A DNA stretch of 64,000 nucleotides from an uncultured bacterium (GTDB taxonomy: Bacteria; Bacillota; Clostridia; Oscillospirales; Ruminococcaceae): assembly GCA_905215965.1 (NCBI GenBank), contig CAJMSD010000003.1, forward strand, positions 62,001 through 126,000. The letters run 5' to 3'. Position numbers and translations under genes: made by a program. Below are positions 50,795-60,813 of the stretch, in pieces (within the stretch, counting starts at the first letter, position 1; every line of letters begins with the position of its first letter). The notes beneath the pieces were generated by a model. That model was not told where the DNA came from. It did not search any database and worked only from the letters and a program-made list of their open reading frames with translations.

Positions 50795-52717
50795 ATGAAT
50801 AAGAATGATATCAAAAATTTCGCTGTTTTTGTAGCAGGTATCGATGAAGAGTATCAGGGAAATATTATTGACGGCATAAACGCTTTCACAAAAGAAAATA
50901 ATATCAACACTTCTTACTTTGCGGCTTTTGGCGGAGTTCTGGCAAGCAAACGCTATGACATCGGAGAATACAGCATCTACAATCTTGCAAATTTAGATAA
51001 GTTTGACGGCGTTATACTTATGACCAACACTATCAATGCTCCTGATGTAAGAAATGAAATTATCAAAAAAGTTCAGGCCGCAAAAATTCCGGCTGTTGTT
51101 TTCGACTGCGACAGCTATCCCGAATTCTACAATATCAATATCGATAATTTTACTCCGATACAAGATATTGTACGTCATCTCATCAAGCGGCACAACGCAC
51201 AGATCATAAACTATATTTCCGGACCGCTTGAAAATCCCGAAGCTCTTACAAGATATAACGCGTTTAAAAGCGTTATGAAAGAATATGGTCTTCCTGTTGA
51301 AGAAGAACGCGTTTTCTTCGGTGAATTCCGCGCTCAGGACGGCAGACAGGCGATCGATGACCTTATAGAATCGGGGATCAATATGCCTGACGCAATTGTC
51401 TGCGCTAACGACGCTATGGCTATCGCTGCCGTAAACGCCCTTGAAAAGTACGGATATACCGTGCCCGACGACGTTATAGTTACCGGATTCGATTGTACAT
51501 ACAACGCAAGAAATTTTACTCCCACCATGACTACCGTGGATCGTCCCCTTTCAGATGCAGGTTATCTGGCTTGTCACATTATTCTTGACACTATCAACGG
51601 AATATCTCACGAGAAAAATACCACGCTTGACGCGTATCCTGTATTTTCCGAGAGCTGCGGCTGTATTCCCGAAACTGCCGAAGATTTTGCAAGCTTCAAG
51701 AAAAATACTTTTAATCTTATTGAATCCTGCAACTCTCACATTTCAATGATAAACAAACTTACTGCCGGTCTTGCGGAAACCGAAACTCCCGAAGAGAATT
51801 TTAATGTGATCAAAAGTTTCTTCGAAGAAATCGAATGTGAAAAATGCAGTATTTGTCTCTGCTCAGGCTGGGAAGGCTCTTTCAGCAACTCTTATTCGGA
51901 AATCCCGGCAGATAATATAAATTCAAATTACTTTACAAACCGAATGAGCGCTCCGGTAATATGGGAAAACGGAAATTGCCGTTCTGTTCAGAGCTTTCCT
52001 TGCGAAAATATGTTCCCCGAGCCTCCCGAAACAGGCGGAAACATAAATTATTTCCTGCCAATACACTTCCGCGAAAATTGCTTTGGCTACTATATTATTC
52101 AGAACAGCAGCTTCCCTGTAAAGAGCCGTCTGTGCCACTCGTTCATTATGAATATAGGCAACTCGGTGGAGAATATCCGAAAGCTTATTCACTTAAATAA
52201 CGCGATCAAAGAGCTTAATAACCTCTATGTTATCGATCCGCTCTGCAACATATATAACAGAAACGGATTTATAAAAATTGCCGACGATATGTATAAGGAC
52301 TGCATTGCCAATAAATATAAGGTCATGATCGCTTTCATCGATATGGACGGACTTAAATTTATTAATGACAATTACGGTCACAATGAGGGAGATTTCGCCA
52401 TTCAGCGTCTTTCAGGAGCTATCCGTGAATGCTGCGAAACCAACAGCATCTGTGCTCGTTTCGGCGGTGACGAATTCGTAATATTCGGCGCGAATATGGA
52501 CGAACAGGGTGCTGCCGCCTTATCGGAAAGGATCGAACGCAAGATCAATGAAGTCAACAATATTTTCAAAAAGCCTTATCTTATTTCGGCAAGTCTCGGC
52601 TATTTTGTTACCGAAGCTCAGCCTGCAACAACGCTTTACAGTATAATTCACACTGCCGATGAAAGAATGTACGAAATTAAAAAGAAAAAGAAAAACTCCA
52701 GAAGCTACAATTCATAA
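50795..52717 (+). CDS. Sugar-binding-like (LacI/PBP) sensor diguanylate cyclase
   Basis: A 640-residue protein. Residues 5-290 match the LacI-type periplasmic-binding fold (GIDEEYQGNIIDGI, DAIVCANDAMAIAAVNALEK, VIVTGFDCTYNARNFTPTMT) but no DNA-binding HTH precedes it. A middle helical/GAF-like region (~300-470) joins a GGDEF domain (~475-635) with an intact RFGGDEF (GGDEF at 557-561), so cyclic-di-GMP synthesis is likely. The RxxD inhibitory site is absent. There is no signal peptide or membrane helix, so it should sense a cytoplasmic ligand. The start is the ATG at 50795 (GGTGA); the upstream GTG frame lacks a site. Confidence 0.88.
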   Translation: MNKNDIKNFAVFVAGIDEEYQGNIIDGINAFTKENNINTSYFAAFGGVLASKRYDIGEYSIYNLANLDKFDGVILMTNTINAPDVRNEIIKKVQAAKIPAVVFDCDSYPEFYNINIDNFTPIQDIVRHLIKRHNAQIINYISGPLENPEALTRYNAFKSVMKEYGLPVEEERVFFGEFRAQDGRQAIDDLIESGINMPDAIVCANDAMAIAAVNALEKYGYTVPDDVIVTGFDCTYNARNFTPTMTTVDRPLSDAGYLACHIILDTINGISHEKNTTLDAYPVFSESCGCIPETAEDFASFKKNTFNLIESCNSHISMINKLTAGLAETETPEENFNVIKSFFEEIECEKCSICLCSGWEGSFSNSYSEIPADNINSNYFTNRMSAPVIWENGNCRSVQSFPCENMFPEPPETGGNINYFLPIHFRENCFGYYIIQNSSFPVKSRLCHSFIMNIGNSVENIRKLIHLNNAIKELNNLYVIDPLCNIYNRNGFIKIADDMYKDCIANKYKVMIAFIDMDGLKFINDNYGHNEGDFAIQRLSGAIRECCETNSICARFGGDEFVIFGANMDEQGAAALSERIERKINEVNNIFKKPYLISASLGYFVTEAQPATTLYSIIHTADERMYEIKKKKKNSRSYNS

Positions 52718-52730
52718 GATAATTTACAGG

Positions 52731-52760
52731 AAAAGTCAAGCAAATGCTTGACTTTTTTTG
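52731..52760 (+). terminator. Terminator after the PBP-GGDEF gene
   Basis: AAAGTCAAGC (52732-52741) pairs with GCTTGACTTT, 4-nt loop, followed by a run of T. Confidence 0.85.
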
Positions 52761-52807
52761 ACTAATATTATACTATATAATAAAATACGAAAATGGAGGA
52801 ATTTGCT

Positions 52808-53926
52808 GTGAATAATCTAAAAAAACATAAGCTGCTTAAAATTTTTGTCATCATATTTATTGTCATTGCCGTTATATGCTTTGCAGTTTTTCTGTTTTTA
52901 ACTTTAAATCCGGTATTCGGAGGAAAAGCCTCCGACGACGATATGAAGGACTATCAAAAAAGAGCTTCCAATTACATAAACAATAAATTTGTTTATCCTT
53001 CGGAATTTGAAGCTGACGGTCTATCCGAAGATAATCGTGTTTCAAAAAAGGAGACAACTCCCGAAGATAAGCTTCCTGTAATGGATCCCGAAATTTCAGA
53101 AGCTCTCCCTATAGATAAGTATTCGGTAACTTGGTTCGGACACTCTACCCTGCTGATACAAATCCACGGAATGAATTTACTCATTGACCCTGTGTTCAGT
53201 CAGCGGTCGTCTCCGGTATCGTTTGCAGGGCCGAAGCGTTATACTGAGCCCTCACTGCAGATCAGCGAGCTTCCCCATATTGACGCTGTAATTATTTCCC
53301 ACGATCATTACGATCATCTTGACATGAAATCTGTAAAAGAGCTTGACGGTATTACCGATATGTTTATAGTACCGCTCGGCGTTGAAAATCATCTTGAACG
53401 CTGGAAGATATCGTCTGACAAAATAAAAAATATGGCATGGTGGGAAGAAACGCAGCTTAACGGATTAACCATAGGCTGTACTCCGGCTCGTCATTTTTCC
53501 AACCGCAGTCTGAACGATAACGGAAACACACTTTTCGCTTCATGGGTCTTTAAAGACGAATATCATCAGATATTTGAAAGCGGAGATACGGGTTACGGCG
53601 CTCATTTTGAAAAAATCCATGAAAAATACGGAGATTTTGATCTTGTACTCACCGACTGCGCCCAGTACAGCATAAACTGGCATGAGGTTCATATGTTTCC
53701 GGAAGAAGCGGCAGCAGCCTGCGATACGTTAGGAGCAAAAGCCGCAATGCCTATACACTGGTGTGCGTTTGTTCTTTCAAATCACGGCTGGGACGATTCG
53801 GCAGAAAGATTTACAATAGCTTCGGAAAATTACGATTATTCTGTAATATCTCCCATGCTCTGCGAAACGGTAACTTCCGACGATCTTACCGAGCATCAGG
53901 AACGCTGGTGGAGAAATTATAATTGA
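52808..53926 (+). CDS. Membrane-anchored metallo-beta-lactamase-fold hydrolase (NAPE-PLD-like)
   Basis: A 372-residue protein anchored by one N-terminal helix (about 9-33) with the catalytic domain outside or facing the membrane. The zinc motif is H165-D-H167-Y-D169-H170; further ligands are in PARHFSNR, SGDTGYG and PIHWCAF. The sequence around WFGHSTLLIQIHG and GPKRYTEP matches the NAPE-PLD/YtnP-like phospholipase or L-ascorbate-lactonase group. The start is put at the GTG at 52808 because GGAGGAA is correctly spaced from it; the ATG at 52793 lies within that ribosome site. Substrate unknown. Confidence 0.85.
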   Translation: MNNLKKHKLLKIFVIIFIVIAVICFAVFLFLTLNPVFGGKASDDDMKDYQKRASNYINNKFVYPSEFEADGLSEDNRVSKKETTPEDKLPVMDPEISEALPIDKYSVTWFGHSTLLIQIHGMNLLIDPVFSQRSSPVSFAGPKRYTEPSLQISELPHIDAVIISHDHYDHLDMKSVKELDGITDMFIVPLGVENHLERWKISSDKIKNMAWWEETQLNGLTIGCTPARHFSNRSLNDNGNTLFASWVFKDEYHQIFESGDTGYGAHFEKIHEKYGDFDLVLTDCAQYSINWHEVHMFPEEAAAACDTLGAKAAMPIHWCAFVLSNHGWDDSAERFTIASENYDYSVISPMLCETVTSDDLTEHQERWWRNYN

Positions 53927-53972
53927 TCCAAATAGGTTTTCTAAGTTGCAATATTTAATTATAAAATTTCAA

Positions 53973-54010
53973 AAGCTATAATTTAACTTAAATTATAGCT
54001 TCTTTTTTAT
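53973..54010 (+). terminator. Terminator after the metallo-hydrolase gene
   Basis: AAGCTATAATTTAA (53973-53986) and TTAAATTATAGCTT (53988-54001) are complementary around one base, followed by CTTTTTTAT. The rest of 53927-54154 is AT-rich and holds only the GH26 promoter. Confidence 0.75.
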
Positions 54011-54090
54011 TCTTTCATATAAAAATAAGTTGGTCGTTTTGTAGGCTTTAACGATTTTATCTCACAATTAAAAATAAATTTAGAAGATTC

Positions 54091-54119
54091 TTGAAATTCA
54101 AAATCTTTTGTACTATAAT
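54091..54119 (+). promoter_or_regulatory. Predicted promoter of the GH26 gene
   Basis: -35 TTGAAA (54091-54096), 17-bp spacer, -10 TATAAT (54114-54119), 35 bp before the ATG. Confidence 0.65.
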
Positions 54120-54154
54120 TAAAGTATTATATTATGATTTTCAGGAGGTACTAA

Positions 54155-56452
54155 ATGAAATCCAAATTACTAAAAAAAGCAAGCACTGTTGCCGTATCGG
54201 CTGCAATGCTCGTAAATTCTTTCCTTGTCGGAAGTATCTCAGCTGTAACGGCAGCTGACGATACAAAATATGAATTTGAAAACGGTACTCTCGTCGGCGC
54301 TACAGTTCCGGCTGCAGGAAGCGAAAGATACTGCGAAGGCGCTTCGGGCGATCAATTTGTATTTCTTCAGGAGGCAGGCGAAACTGCTTCGGTAACCGTT
54401 AACGTTGAAGAAACAGGAATGTATTCTGTTATTCTTAACTATTCCGCACCTTACGGTGACAAGCAGCACGGTCTCATTGTAAACGGAACAGATCAGGGAA
54501 ATTTCGGCTGCGCTACGACAGACGACGGCGTCTGGAGCGAAATCAACATCGGAACCGTAAAGCTCGATAAAGGCGATAACACTATCACTATAAAAAGCTC
54601 ATGGGGCTGGACAAATCTCGATTATTTGAGAGTGGAATCTGCCGTTCGTCCTGAGATCTCGGCTTCCGATACTACTCCGTGCGACCCGAATGCAACCAAA
54701 GAGACCGTAAGTCTTATGAATTATCTCTCAAGTGTTTACGGTGAACATATTATCTCGGGACAGCAGGAAATCTATAAATACGGTCCTCACGATTTCGAGT
54801 ATGAGTTTAACTTCATAAAGGAGCTTACAGGCAAATCCCCTGCTATACGCGGTTTCGATTACCTTAATCTCGTAAATCCGCTTTATGGCTCTGATGACGG
54901 CACTAATGAGCGTATCATCAACTGGGTAAAGAACAATAACGGTATTGCTACAGCTTCATGGCATATTGTCGTTCCTAAGGATTTTGACAGCTATACCATC
55001 GGCAGCAATGTTTCTTACGAAAATGCCACCTACAAGCCCGATGAAACGACCTTCGATACATCTAAGATCTTAGACGAAACTTCTAAGGAGTATGAATACT
55101 TCATGCTTTGTCTCAGCGACCTTGCAAAGGCTATCAAGGAACTTCAGGATAACGATGTTCCGCTTATTTTCAGACCTTGGCATGAGGCCGAAGGCGGCGG
55201 TGGAGAAACTGGCTCATGGTTCTGGTGGGGTAAATCAGGCTCTGCTGTTTACAAAGAGCTTTGGAAGCTTACCTACAAGACGCTCACCGAGGATTACGGT
55301 CTTCATAACGTCATCTGGGAATGGAACAGCTATACTTTCGATACATCGGAAAACTGGTATCCGGGCGATAATTATGTAGATATTATAGCTTATGATAAGT
55401 ACAGCTGTACAGACTGGTCTACCGGTCAGCCTGTTATTTCTCACAACGACAGCGCTATAAGCAGTACATTCTATACCTTAATGGAAAAATACAACAGCAA
55501 AAAAATGATCGCTATGGCTGAAAACGATTCTATTCCTACTGTTGAAAACCTCACGGCAGAGAAAGCAGGCTGGCTGTACTTCTGCCCATGGTATGACGGC
55601 GGTTCAGACGATACTAACTTCCTCTCGAACGAGATTTTCAATACAAAAGCAGATCTTACTACAATGTATCAGAGCGATTACTGCATAACTCTTGATGAGC
55701 TTCCTCTTGATCTCTACTCAAAAGAAATTGATATCAAGCCTACCACCGGCACAACAACTACTAACGAGAATGTCTCTACCAACCCAACTACAACAACTAC
55801 TTCCACTACCGTTGCCGAAGGCCACGCAAAAATCACATCAGATAAAGACGGATATACTCTTGTATTCCCAAAAGCAGTAGGCGACACAATTTATCTCGAC
55901 ATCGACCTCAATGACGACGTAACTTACGCTAACGGCTGCGTAGCTTCTACGGTCGAGCTTGACGGATCATATTACTGGGCATCAGTTCAGTGGGAAGCAA
56001 CAAAGGACGGCGTTGTTAAGCTTGATATGAATAAAACCTACAACGTTATCCTTAACGACGAAACTGTTACAGACGAGGCTATTATCGAACAGGTAGTTGA
56101 TAAGTTAAAGCAGCTCACCGTTCTTTCAGGTCAGATCTGGTACGTACAAAATGGTGACGAAGAACAGGTTGATAACAGCAATGCCGCTATCGTTGACGCT
56201 TATTTGCCATCTGAAGAAGATGATGATATAGTATACGGCGATGCTAATCTTGACGATAAAATTACTATCGACGACGTAGTAGCTATCATTTGCTACAGCT
56301 CGGATCCTGAAGCTTTCCCGCTTTCGGATGAAGCAATCAACAGAGCCGATGTTTATCAGAGAGGCGACGGTCTGAGCGGAAATGACGCTGTTTCCGTACA
56401 AAAGAATCTTGCACTTCAGCTTGATAAACTTCCTGAATCATATTTAAATTAA
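54155..56452 (+). CDS. GH26 beta-mannanase with CBM35-like, unknown and dockerin modules
   Basis: Secreted cellulosomal mannanase of 765 residues. Signal peptide 1-34. Residues 37-163 are a CBM6/CBM35-like domain (YEFENGTLVG, WGWTNLDYLRVE). The GH26 barrel (about 175-525) has the acid/base E344 (FRPWHEAEGGG) and nucleophile E456 (MIAMAEND). A Thr-rich linker (530-553) leads to a beta module of about 130 residues (557-690) that I do not recognise, perhaps a further CBM. The dockerin (695-765) has loops DANLDDKIT and, poorly preserved, DVYQRGDGLSGND. It is the most diverged dockerin here. The ATG has AGGAGG. Confidence 0.93.
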   Translation: MKSKLLKKASTVAVSAAMLVNSFLVGSISAVTAADDTKYEFENGTLVGATVPAAGSERYCEGASGDQFVFLQEAGETASVTVNVEETGMYSVILNYSAPYGDKQHGLIVNGTDQGNFGCATTDDGVWSEINIGTVKLDKGDNTITIKSSWGWTNLDYLRVESAVRPEISASDTTPCDPNATKETVSLMNYLSSVYGEHIISGQQEIYKYGPHDFEYEFNFIKELTGKSPAIRGFDYLNLVNPLYGSDDGTNERIINWVKNNNGIATASWHIVVPKDFDSYTIGSNVSYENATYKPDETTFDTSKILDETSKEYEYFMLCLSDLAKAIKELQDNDVPLIFRPWHEAEGGGGETGSWFWWGKSGSAVYKELWKLTYKTLTEDYGLHNVIWEWNSYTFDTSENWYPGDNYVDIIAYDKYSCTDWSTGQPVISHNDSAISSTFYTLMEKYNSKKMIAMAENDSIPTVENLTAEKAGWLYFCPWYDGGSDDTNFLSNEIFNTKADLTTMYQSDYCITLDELPLDLYSKEIDIKPTTGTTTTNENVSTNPTTTTTSTTVAEGHAKITSDKDGYTLVFPKAVGDTIYLDIDLNDDVTYANGCVASTVELDGSYYWASVQWEATKDGVVKLDMNKTYNVILNDETVTDEAIIEQVVDKLKQLTVLSGQIWYVQNGDEEQVDNSNAAIVDAYLPSEEDDDIVYGDANLDDKITIDDVVAIICYSSDPEAFPLSDEAINRADVYQRGDGLSGNDAVSVQKNLALQLDKLPESYLN

Positions 56453-56463
56453 TTACCGCATAC

Positions 56464-56503
56464 AAAACACCGCTTGGAGCATTAACTTCAAGCGGTGTTT
56501 TTT
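56464..56503. terminator. Bidirectional terminator between GH26 and the YhgE-like gene
   Basis: Perfect 13-bp stem, AAAACACCGCTTG (56464-56476) with CAAGCGGTGTTTT (56489-56501). The A- and T-ends suit both converging genes. Confidence 0.88.
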
Positions 56504-56521
56504 AACATATAGCCTGTGTAT

Positions 56522-58675
56522 TTATTCGCCTTTTATCGATTCCGTGCGATATATGAATTTCACTTGTCCGTCCATATCATCGGAAATACCGGAAAACGAA
56601 ACATAATTCTTTGAAACGTCCACGATAGCTCTTACCCTTGCAAGCAAGCCATTAAGATCGCCGTCTACAGCATCGACAAGCTTCTGAACTCCCTGCTCGT
56701 TGAATTCTTTCAGACCGTCGGAAAGCTTCATAGAACCGTCCTTTAGAGCATTAACTCCGTCAACAAGCGCAGGCGCTCCGTTTTTAAGCGTTATAATACC
56801 GTTATAAAGCTCATTCATACCTGCATCTAAATCCTTTGTTCCCGACTTTAATTTATCTGCTCCCACACTTAAAGCGTCTGCACCGTTTTTGGCGGACGCA
56901 ACTCCTGCCGTGTACTGACTAAGTCCCATGTAAAAAGTATTGTAGCTGTCAAGCTGTTCCTTTAAAGCGGAAATTGAAGCCGCTCCCGATTTCGCCTGCT
57001 CAAGAGCTTGAGTGATCTGCCCCTGAACCTCGGCAGAATTCATATTCTGATCAATAAGAAGTGCGATCTGCTCTTCTGTTTTTGCCGAAACAGTGTTTTT
57101 GATATCCTGAGACTGCATTTGAGTCTCCACATTAGCGTCGATCATAGCCTTTGCATTATCGGATCTCATGTACGCGTCGATTGCCGCTTCTATCTGAGCC
57201 TGCTGTTCGGCTGTGATAAGACCTGCCGCAATACCCGATTCATAGCTTTCCTTTGTAAGACCTTGTTCGGTCAGGATCTGTAATTTTACGTTTTCGCGAA
57301 TCGTCTGTGTGACCTTTGCAGTTACCTGCTCCTTTACAGCAGAAATAACTCCTGCTGTAATAGTCTCACGCTGAGCGTTTACCGCCTCCTGCACCTTGGT
57401 TAATGCGGTCTCGCGAGCCTGAGCAGCAATTTTATCCGTATCCAAAGAAGCTATAACCTCATTCAAAACCTCGGAATAATTATCAATTGTCAGCACCTGA
57501 ACGGTAATTCCAGAAGCGGACAGCTGTGAATTTGCCATATTTAAAAGCGAATTGAATACTTCCTCTGAACCGGAATTCAAAGCGTCGCTGTTGGCAGTAA
57601 GCTGTCCCAAGCCGTCGGAAAGAGATTTTGCTCCGTCGGCAAGATCGGCAGAGCCGCTGTTAAGACTGTCTGCGCCTGTTTTCAGTTTTCCTGCACCGTC
57701 AGCCAATTTATCGATACCGCTTATGAGTTCCCCGGATTTCTCCGACAAAGTACAAAGCCCGTCGTATAGCTGCGAAGAGCCGTCCATGAGCTGATCTACG
57801 GCACCGGTAAGTTCATCAAGTGAATCCGTAAGCTTATCTGCGGAATCAATATCTTCGGCATTGATTCTGCTGAATATTTCATTCGACGCAATGGTAACGG
57901 TATTGGTCATTTCAAAATTCTCTACATCAGCATTTATTTCTACATAATCAGGTATTTCAAATTTATTTATATCCACATTCAGATCGCTTTGCAGTCCGGG
58001 GAATGCAATACCTGCAATTATTGTATGATCGCCGTCGTTGATAAGCTTGCCGTTGGATATCTCCACATTGCTGAAAATGTCATTGTCAAGAAGCATACCC
58101 GTAAGCATCACAAACGGAACATATATTTTTTCCTTCTTGCCGTCGATATCGACAGTTTCAAACTGATTATTCTGATAATCAAATCGGATCGTAACTTTAC
58201 CGCTTTTTCCTGCAAGCTCGTCGGGCGATATGCTCTTTCCGTTTAATTTATAAGAAACGCTTAATTTTACGGGCAGCTCTTTTTCAATATTGCCCTGATA
58301 GTAGATATCGTTGCCCTGTGCGTCCCAGACTTTTGAATTGTCGCCGCCCATTGTATACGATTCGTCTCCTCTTACGTTTTCAATATTTGTAAGCTCGGAG
58401 TTATCCAATATCGAGGACGCGCTCAATGAATTTTTTATCCAGTCGCTGACTATTATTTTTTCAACGCTGCCGTCAGCTCCGGCAAGCACATAAACGGTTT
58501 CGTCCTTGACTGCTTCCGCTTCGCTTTCATTTTCGGCAGTCAGGACAGTCTGCGGCTCTTCCGTTTTTTTATCTTCCCTGCCGGCTGAAATTGCATATAC
58601 CGCCGAACCTGCTCCTCCGAGAATGACCGCGCAGCAAACTGCCGCCGCTATTGATCTTTTAACTTTATTATTCAT
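56522..58675 (-). CDS. YhgE/Pip-like extracellular repeat protein
   Basis: A 717-residue protein with one N-terminal signal or anchor helix (8-30) and no clear C-terminal membrane helix. Two blocks of heptad repeats of the form LxxGxxx (about 285-365 and 600-665, e.g. LADGAGKLKTGADSLNSG) surround a long Gln/Ala-rich coiled coil (400-590). These repeats are typical of YhgE/Pip and EsaA-like proteins that work with export machines. It is encoded 28 bp after an MMPL transporter on the same strand and may be its extracytoplasmic partner. The function is inferred from context. Confidence 0.78.
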   Translation of the reverse strand: MNNKVKRSIAAAVCCAVILGGAGSAVYAISAGREDKKTEEPQTVLTAENESEAEAVKDETVYVLAGADGSVEKIIVSDWIKNSLSASSILDNSELTNIENVRGDESYTMGGDNSKVWDAQGNDIYYQGNIEKELPVKLSVSYKLNGKSISPDELAGKSGKVTIRFDYQNNQFETVDIDGKKEKIYVPFVMLTGMLLDNDIFSNVEISNGKLINDGDHTIIAGIAFPGLQSDLNVDINKFEIPDYVEINADVENFEMTNTVTIASNEIFSRINAEDIDSADKLTDSLDELTGAVDQLMDGSSQLYDGLCTLSEKSGELISGIDKLADGAGKLKTGADSLNSGSADLADGAKSLSDGLGQLTANSDALNSGSEEVFNSLLNMANSQLSASGITVQVLTIDNYSEVLNEVIASLDTDKIAAQARETALTKVQEAVNAQRETITAGVISAVKEQVTAKVTQTIRENVKLQILTEQGLTKESYESGIAAGLITAEQQAQIEAAIDAYMRSDNAKAMIDANVETQMQSQDIKNTVSAKTEEQIALLIDQNMNSAEVQGQITQALEQAKSGAASISALKEQLDSYNTFYMGLSQYTAGVASAKNGADALSVGADKLKSGTKDLDAGMNELYNGIITLKNGAPALVDGVNALKDGSMKLSDGLKEFNEQGVQKLVDAVDGDLNGLLARVRAIVDVSKNYVSFSGISDDMDGQVKFIYRTESIKGE

Positions 58676-58703
58676 TATAAATTACCTCCGATCAGTGACC
58701 TGT

Positions 58704-60809
58704 TCATAATTCAGAATTAAGAATTTGGTTTTTCAGACTTTTTCTTTTTAAGGACATACCAAATGTTGTCGCACATATCAGCTTATCGCACAGCATGAGC
58801 AATGACGGCAATATAAAGATTACACACAGCATACTTACTACAGCTCCTCTTGCCATCAGCATACACATTGAACTGATAATATCAATATCCGAGTAAACCG
58901 CAACGCCGAGCGTGGCGGCAAAAAGGCCCATGCCGCTTACCAGAATAGACGTAATAGACGACGATAATGCAATCGAAATACTGCTTCGCTTGTCTTTGCC
59001 CGATATACGCTCCGTTTTGTACCGCGTTGTCATTAAAATAGCATAATCTACGGTAGCTCCAAGCTGTATCGTACTAATGCATATTGGAGCAATAAATGAA
59101 AGCGACTGTCCTAAATAATGCGGCAGACCAAGATTTATAAAAATAGCAAGCTCAATGACCGATATGAGAATAAACGGCAGAGAAAAGCTCTTTTCAACAA
59201 AAGCAATAATTATAAATATTGCAAGCACCGAAACAGTATTAACTACACGGAAATCTCTGTCGGTAGTTTCTATCATATCCTTCATGCATGGAGCTTCTCC
59301 GATAAGCATGCCTGTTTCGTCATATTTTTTCAGAATATTATTCAAATTGTTTATTTGAGCATTTACATTGTCGCTTGCGACCTTATACTCGGAATTTATC
59401 AAAAGCAATTTCCATTTATCGCTTTCAAGTATTTCCTTGACGCTTTCAGGAAGTATCTCTTCCGGCACACGGCTGCCAAGGACTGATTCAAGACCAAGAA
59501 CATATTTTACTCCGTCTACCTGCTCCATTTCATCGATCATACTGCGGACTGATTTTGAAGGAACATTCGCATCCAATAAAATCATATGAGTAGACGCAAT
59601 ATCAAAATCATCGGATAATTTTGAATTGGCTATAACATATTCCATATCTTCCGGCAGGGACTCTCCCATATCGTAATATACTTCATTGTTGGTTTTCTCG
59701 TATCCATACAGCGCAGGAGCTGTCAAAACTGCAAACGCAGCCAAAAATGCAGGGAACACCTTTGTAACGCCTTTAGAAAATTTTGTCATATCGGGGATCA
59801 ATGATCTGTGCTTCGTTTTCTGAAGCGGCTTATCAAATACAAGTATCAAAGCAGGGAGAACCGTTACACAGCCTATAACACCGAGTATTACTCCCTTTGC
59901 CATAACTATTCCAAGATCCTTGCCGAGGGTGAACGTCATGAAGCAAAGCGCCGCGAAACCTGCAACCGTTGTAATAGAGCTTCCTACTACCGAGGAAAGC
60001 GTGTTTCTGATAGCGGCAGCCATTGCTTCTTTGTTGTCGCTGTAATTTTTCAGCTGCTCGTTGTAGCTGTGCCATAGAAAGATCGAATAATCCATTGTTA
60101 CAGCCAGCTGGAGCACTGCCGAAAGAGCTTTTGTTATATATGAAATTTCTCCAAGGAAATAGTTAGTACCAAGATTCATAAGTATCATTGCGCCGATAGA
60201 TGCAAGGAAAACAAACGGCACAAGCCAGCTGTCAAGAAGCAAAAGCATCGCGAGAGTTGCAAATATTACAGCCAGAGCCACATAGATCGGTTCTTCCTTT
60301 TCGCACAGATCCTTAAGATCTGTAACAAGCGCGGACATTCCCGAAACAAAGCACTGCTTTCCTGCAATTGAACGGATCTCACGTATAGCGTCCATTGTAA
60401 TATCGTCAGATGTGGAAGTATCGAAAAATATAGCCATCATTGTGGCGTTTTCAGTATTGAATTCATTGTAGACAGAATCCGGAAGTATTTCCTTCGGTAC
60501 AGAAATATCTGCCAGCGAGGAATACCACAGCACCGTTTCAACATGATCTACATTTTCAAATTTATCAACGAGAGCAGCAACGTCCTTGTCGGGCATATCT
60601 TCAACTATAACAAGAGAAAAAGCTCCCTTGCCAAAATCCTCCAAAAGTTCGTACTGACCCTTGACCGTATCCATATCCTCGGGAAGATAATCAAGCATAT
60701 CGTAATTTACTCGTGTGGCAATCATGCCAAGCAACGACGGTATCATCAGTACAACCGTAACAATTAAAATGAGAACGCGGTGTTTTACCACCGCTTTTGA
60801 AAATCTCAT
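58704..60809 (-). CDS. MMPL/RND-family membrane transporter
   Basis: A 701-residue transporter with two homologous halves, each an initial helix, a large external domain and five further helices. The conserved MMPL motifs are TMDYSIFLWHSYNEQ in half one and GATVDYAILMTTRYKTE in half two, which carry the proton-relay Asp residues. It probably exports lipids or drugs by proton exchange. The start is the ATG at 60809 behind AAAGGAG; the longer frame has no site. It sits between an HdeD-like gene (4 bp upstream) and the YhgE-like gene. Confidence 0.92.
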   Translation of the reverse strand: MRFSKAVVKHRVLILIVTVVLMIPSLLGMIATRVNYDMLDYLPEDMDTVKGQYELLEDFGKGAFSLVIVEDMPDKDVAALVDKFENVDHVETVLWYSSLADISVPKEILPDSVYNEFNTENATMMAIFFDTSTSDDITMDAIREIRSIAGKQCFVSGMSALVTDLKDLCEKEEPIYVALAVIFATLAMLLLLDSWLVPFVFLASIGAMILMNLGTNYFLGEISYITKALSAVLQLAVTMDYSIFLWHSYNEQLKNYSDNKEAMAAAIRNTLSSVVGSSITTVAGFAALCFMTFTLGKDLGIVMAKGVILGVIGCVTVLPALILVFDKPLQKTKHRSLIPDMTKFSKGVTKVFPAFLAAFAVLTAPALYGYEKTNNEVYYDMGESLPEDMEYVIANSKLSDDFDIASTHMILLDANVPSKSVRSMIDEMEQVDGVKYVLGLESVLGSRVPEEILPESVKEILESDKWKLLLINSEYKVASDNVNAQINNLNNILKKYDETGMLIGEAPCMKDMIETTDRDFRVVNTVSVLAIFIIIAFVEKSFSLPFILISVIELAIFINLGLPHYLGQSLSFIAPICISTIQLGATVDYAILMTTRYKTERISGKDKRSSISIALSSSITSILVSGMGLFAATLGVAVYSDIDIISSMCMLMARGAVVSMLCVIFILPSLLMLCDKLICATTFGMSLKRKSLKNQILNSEL

Positions 60810-60813
60810 AGTA

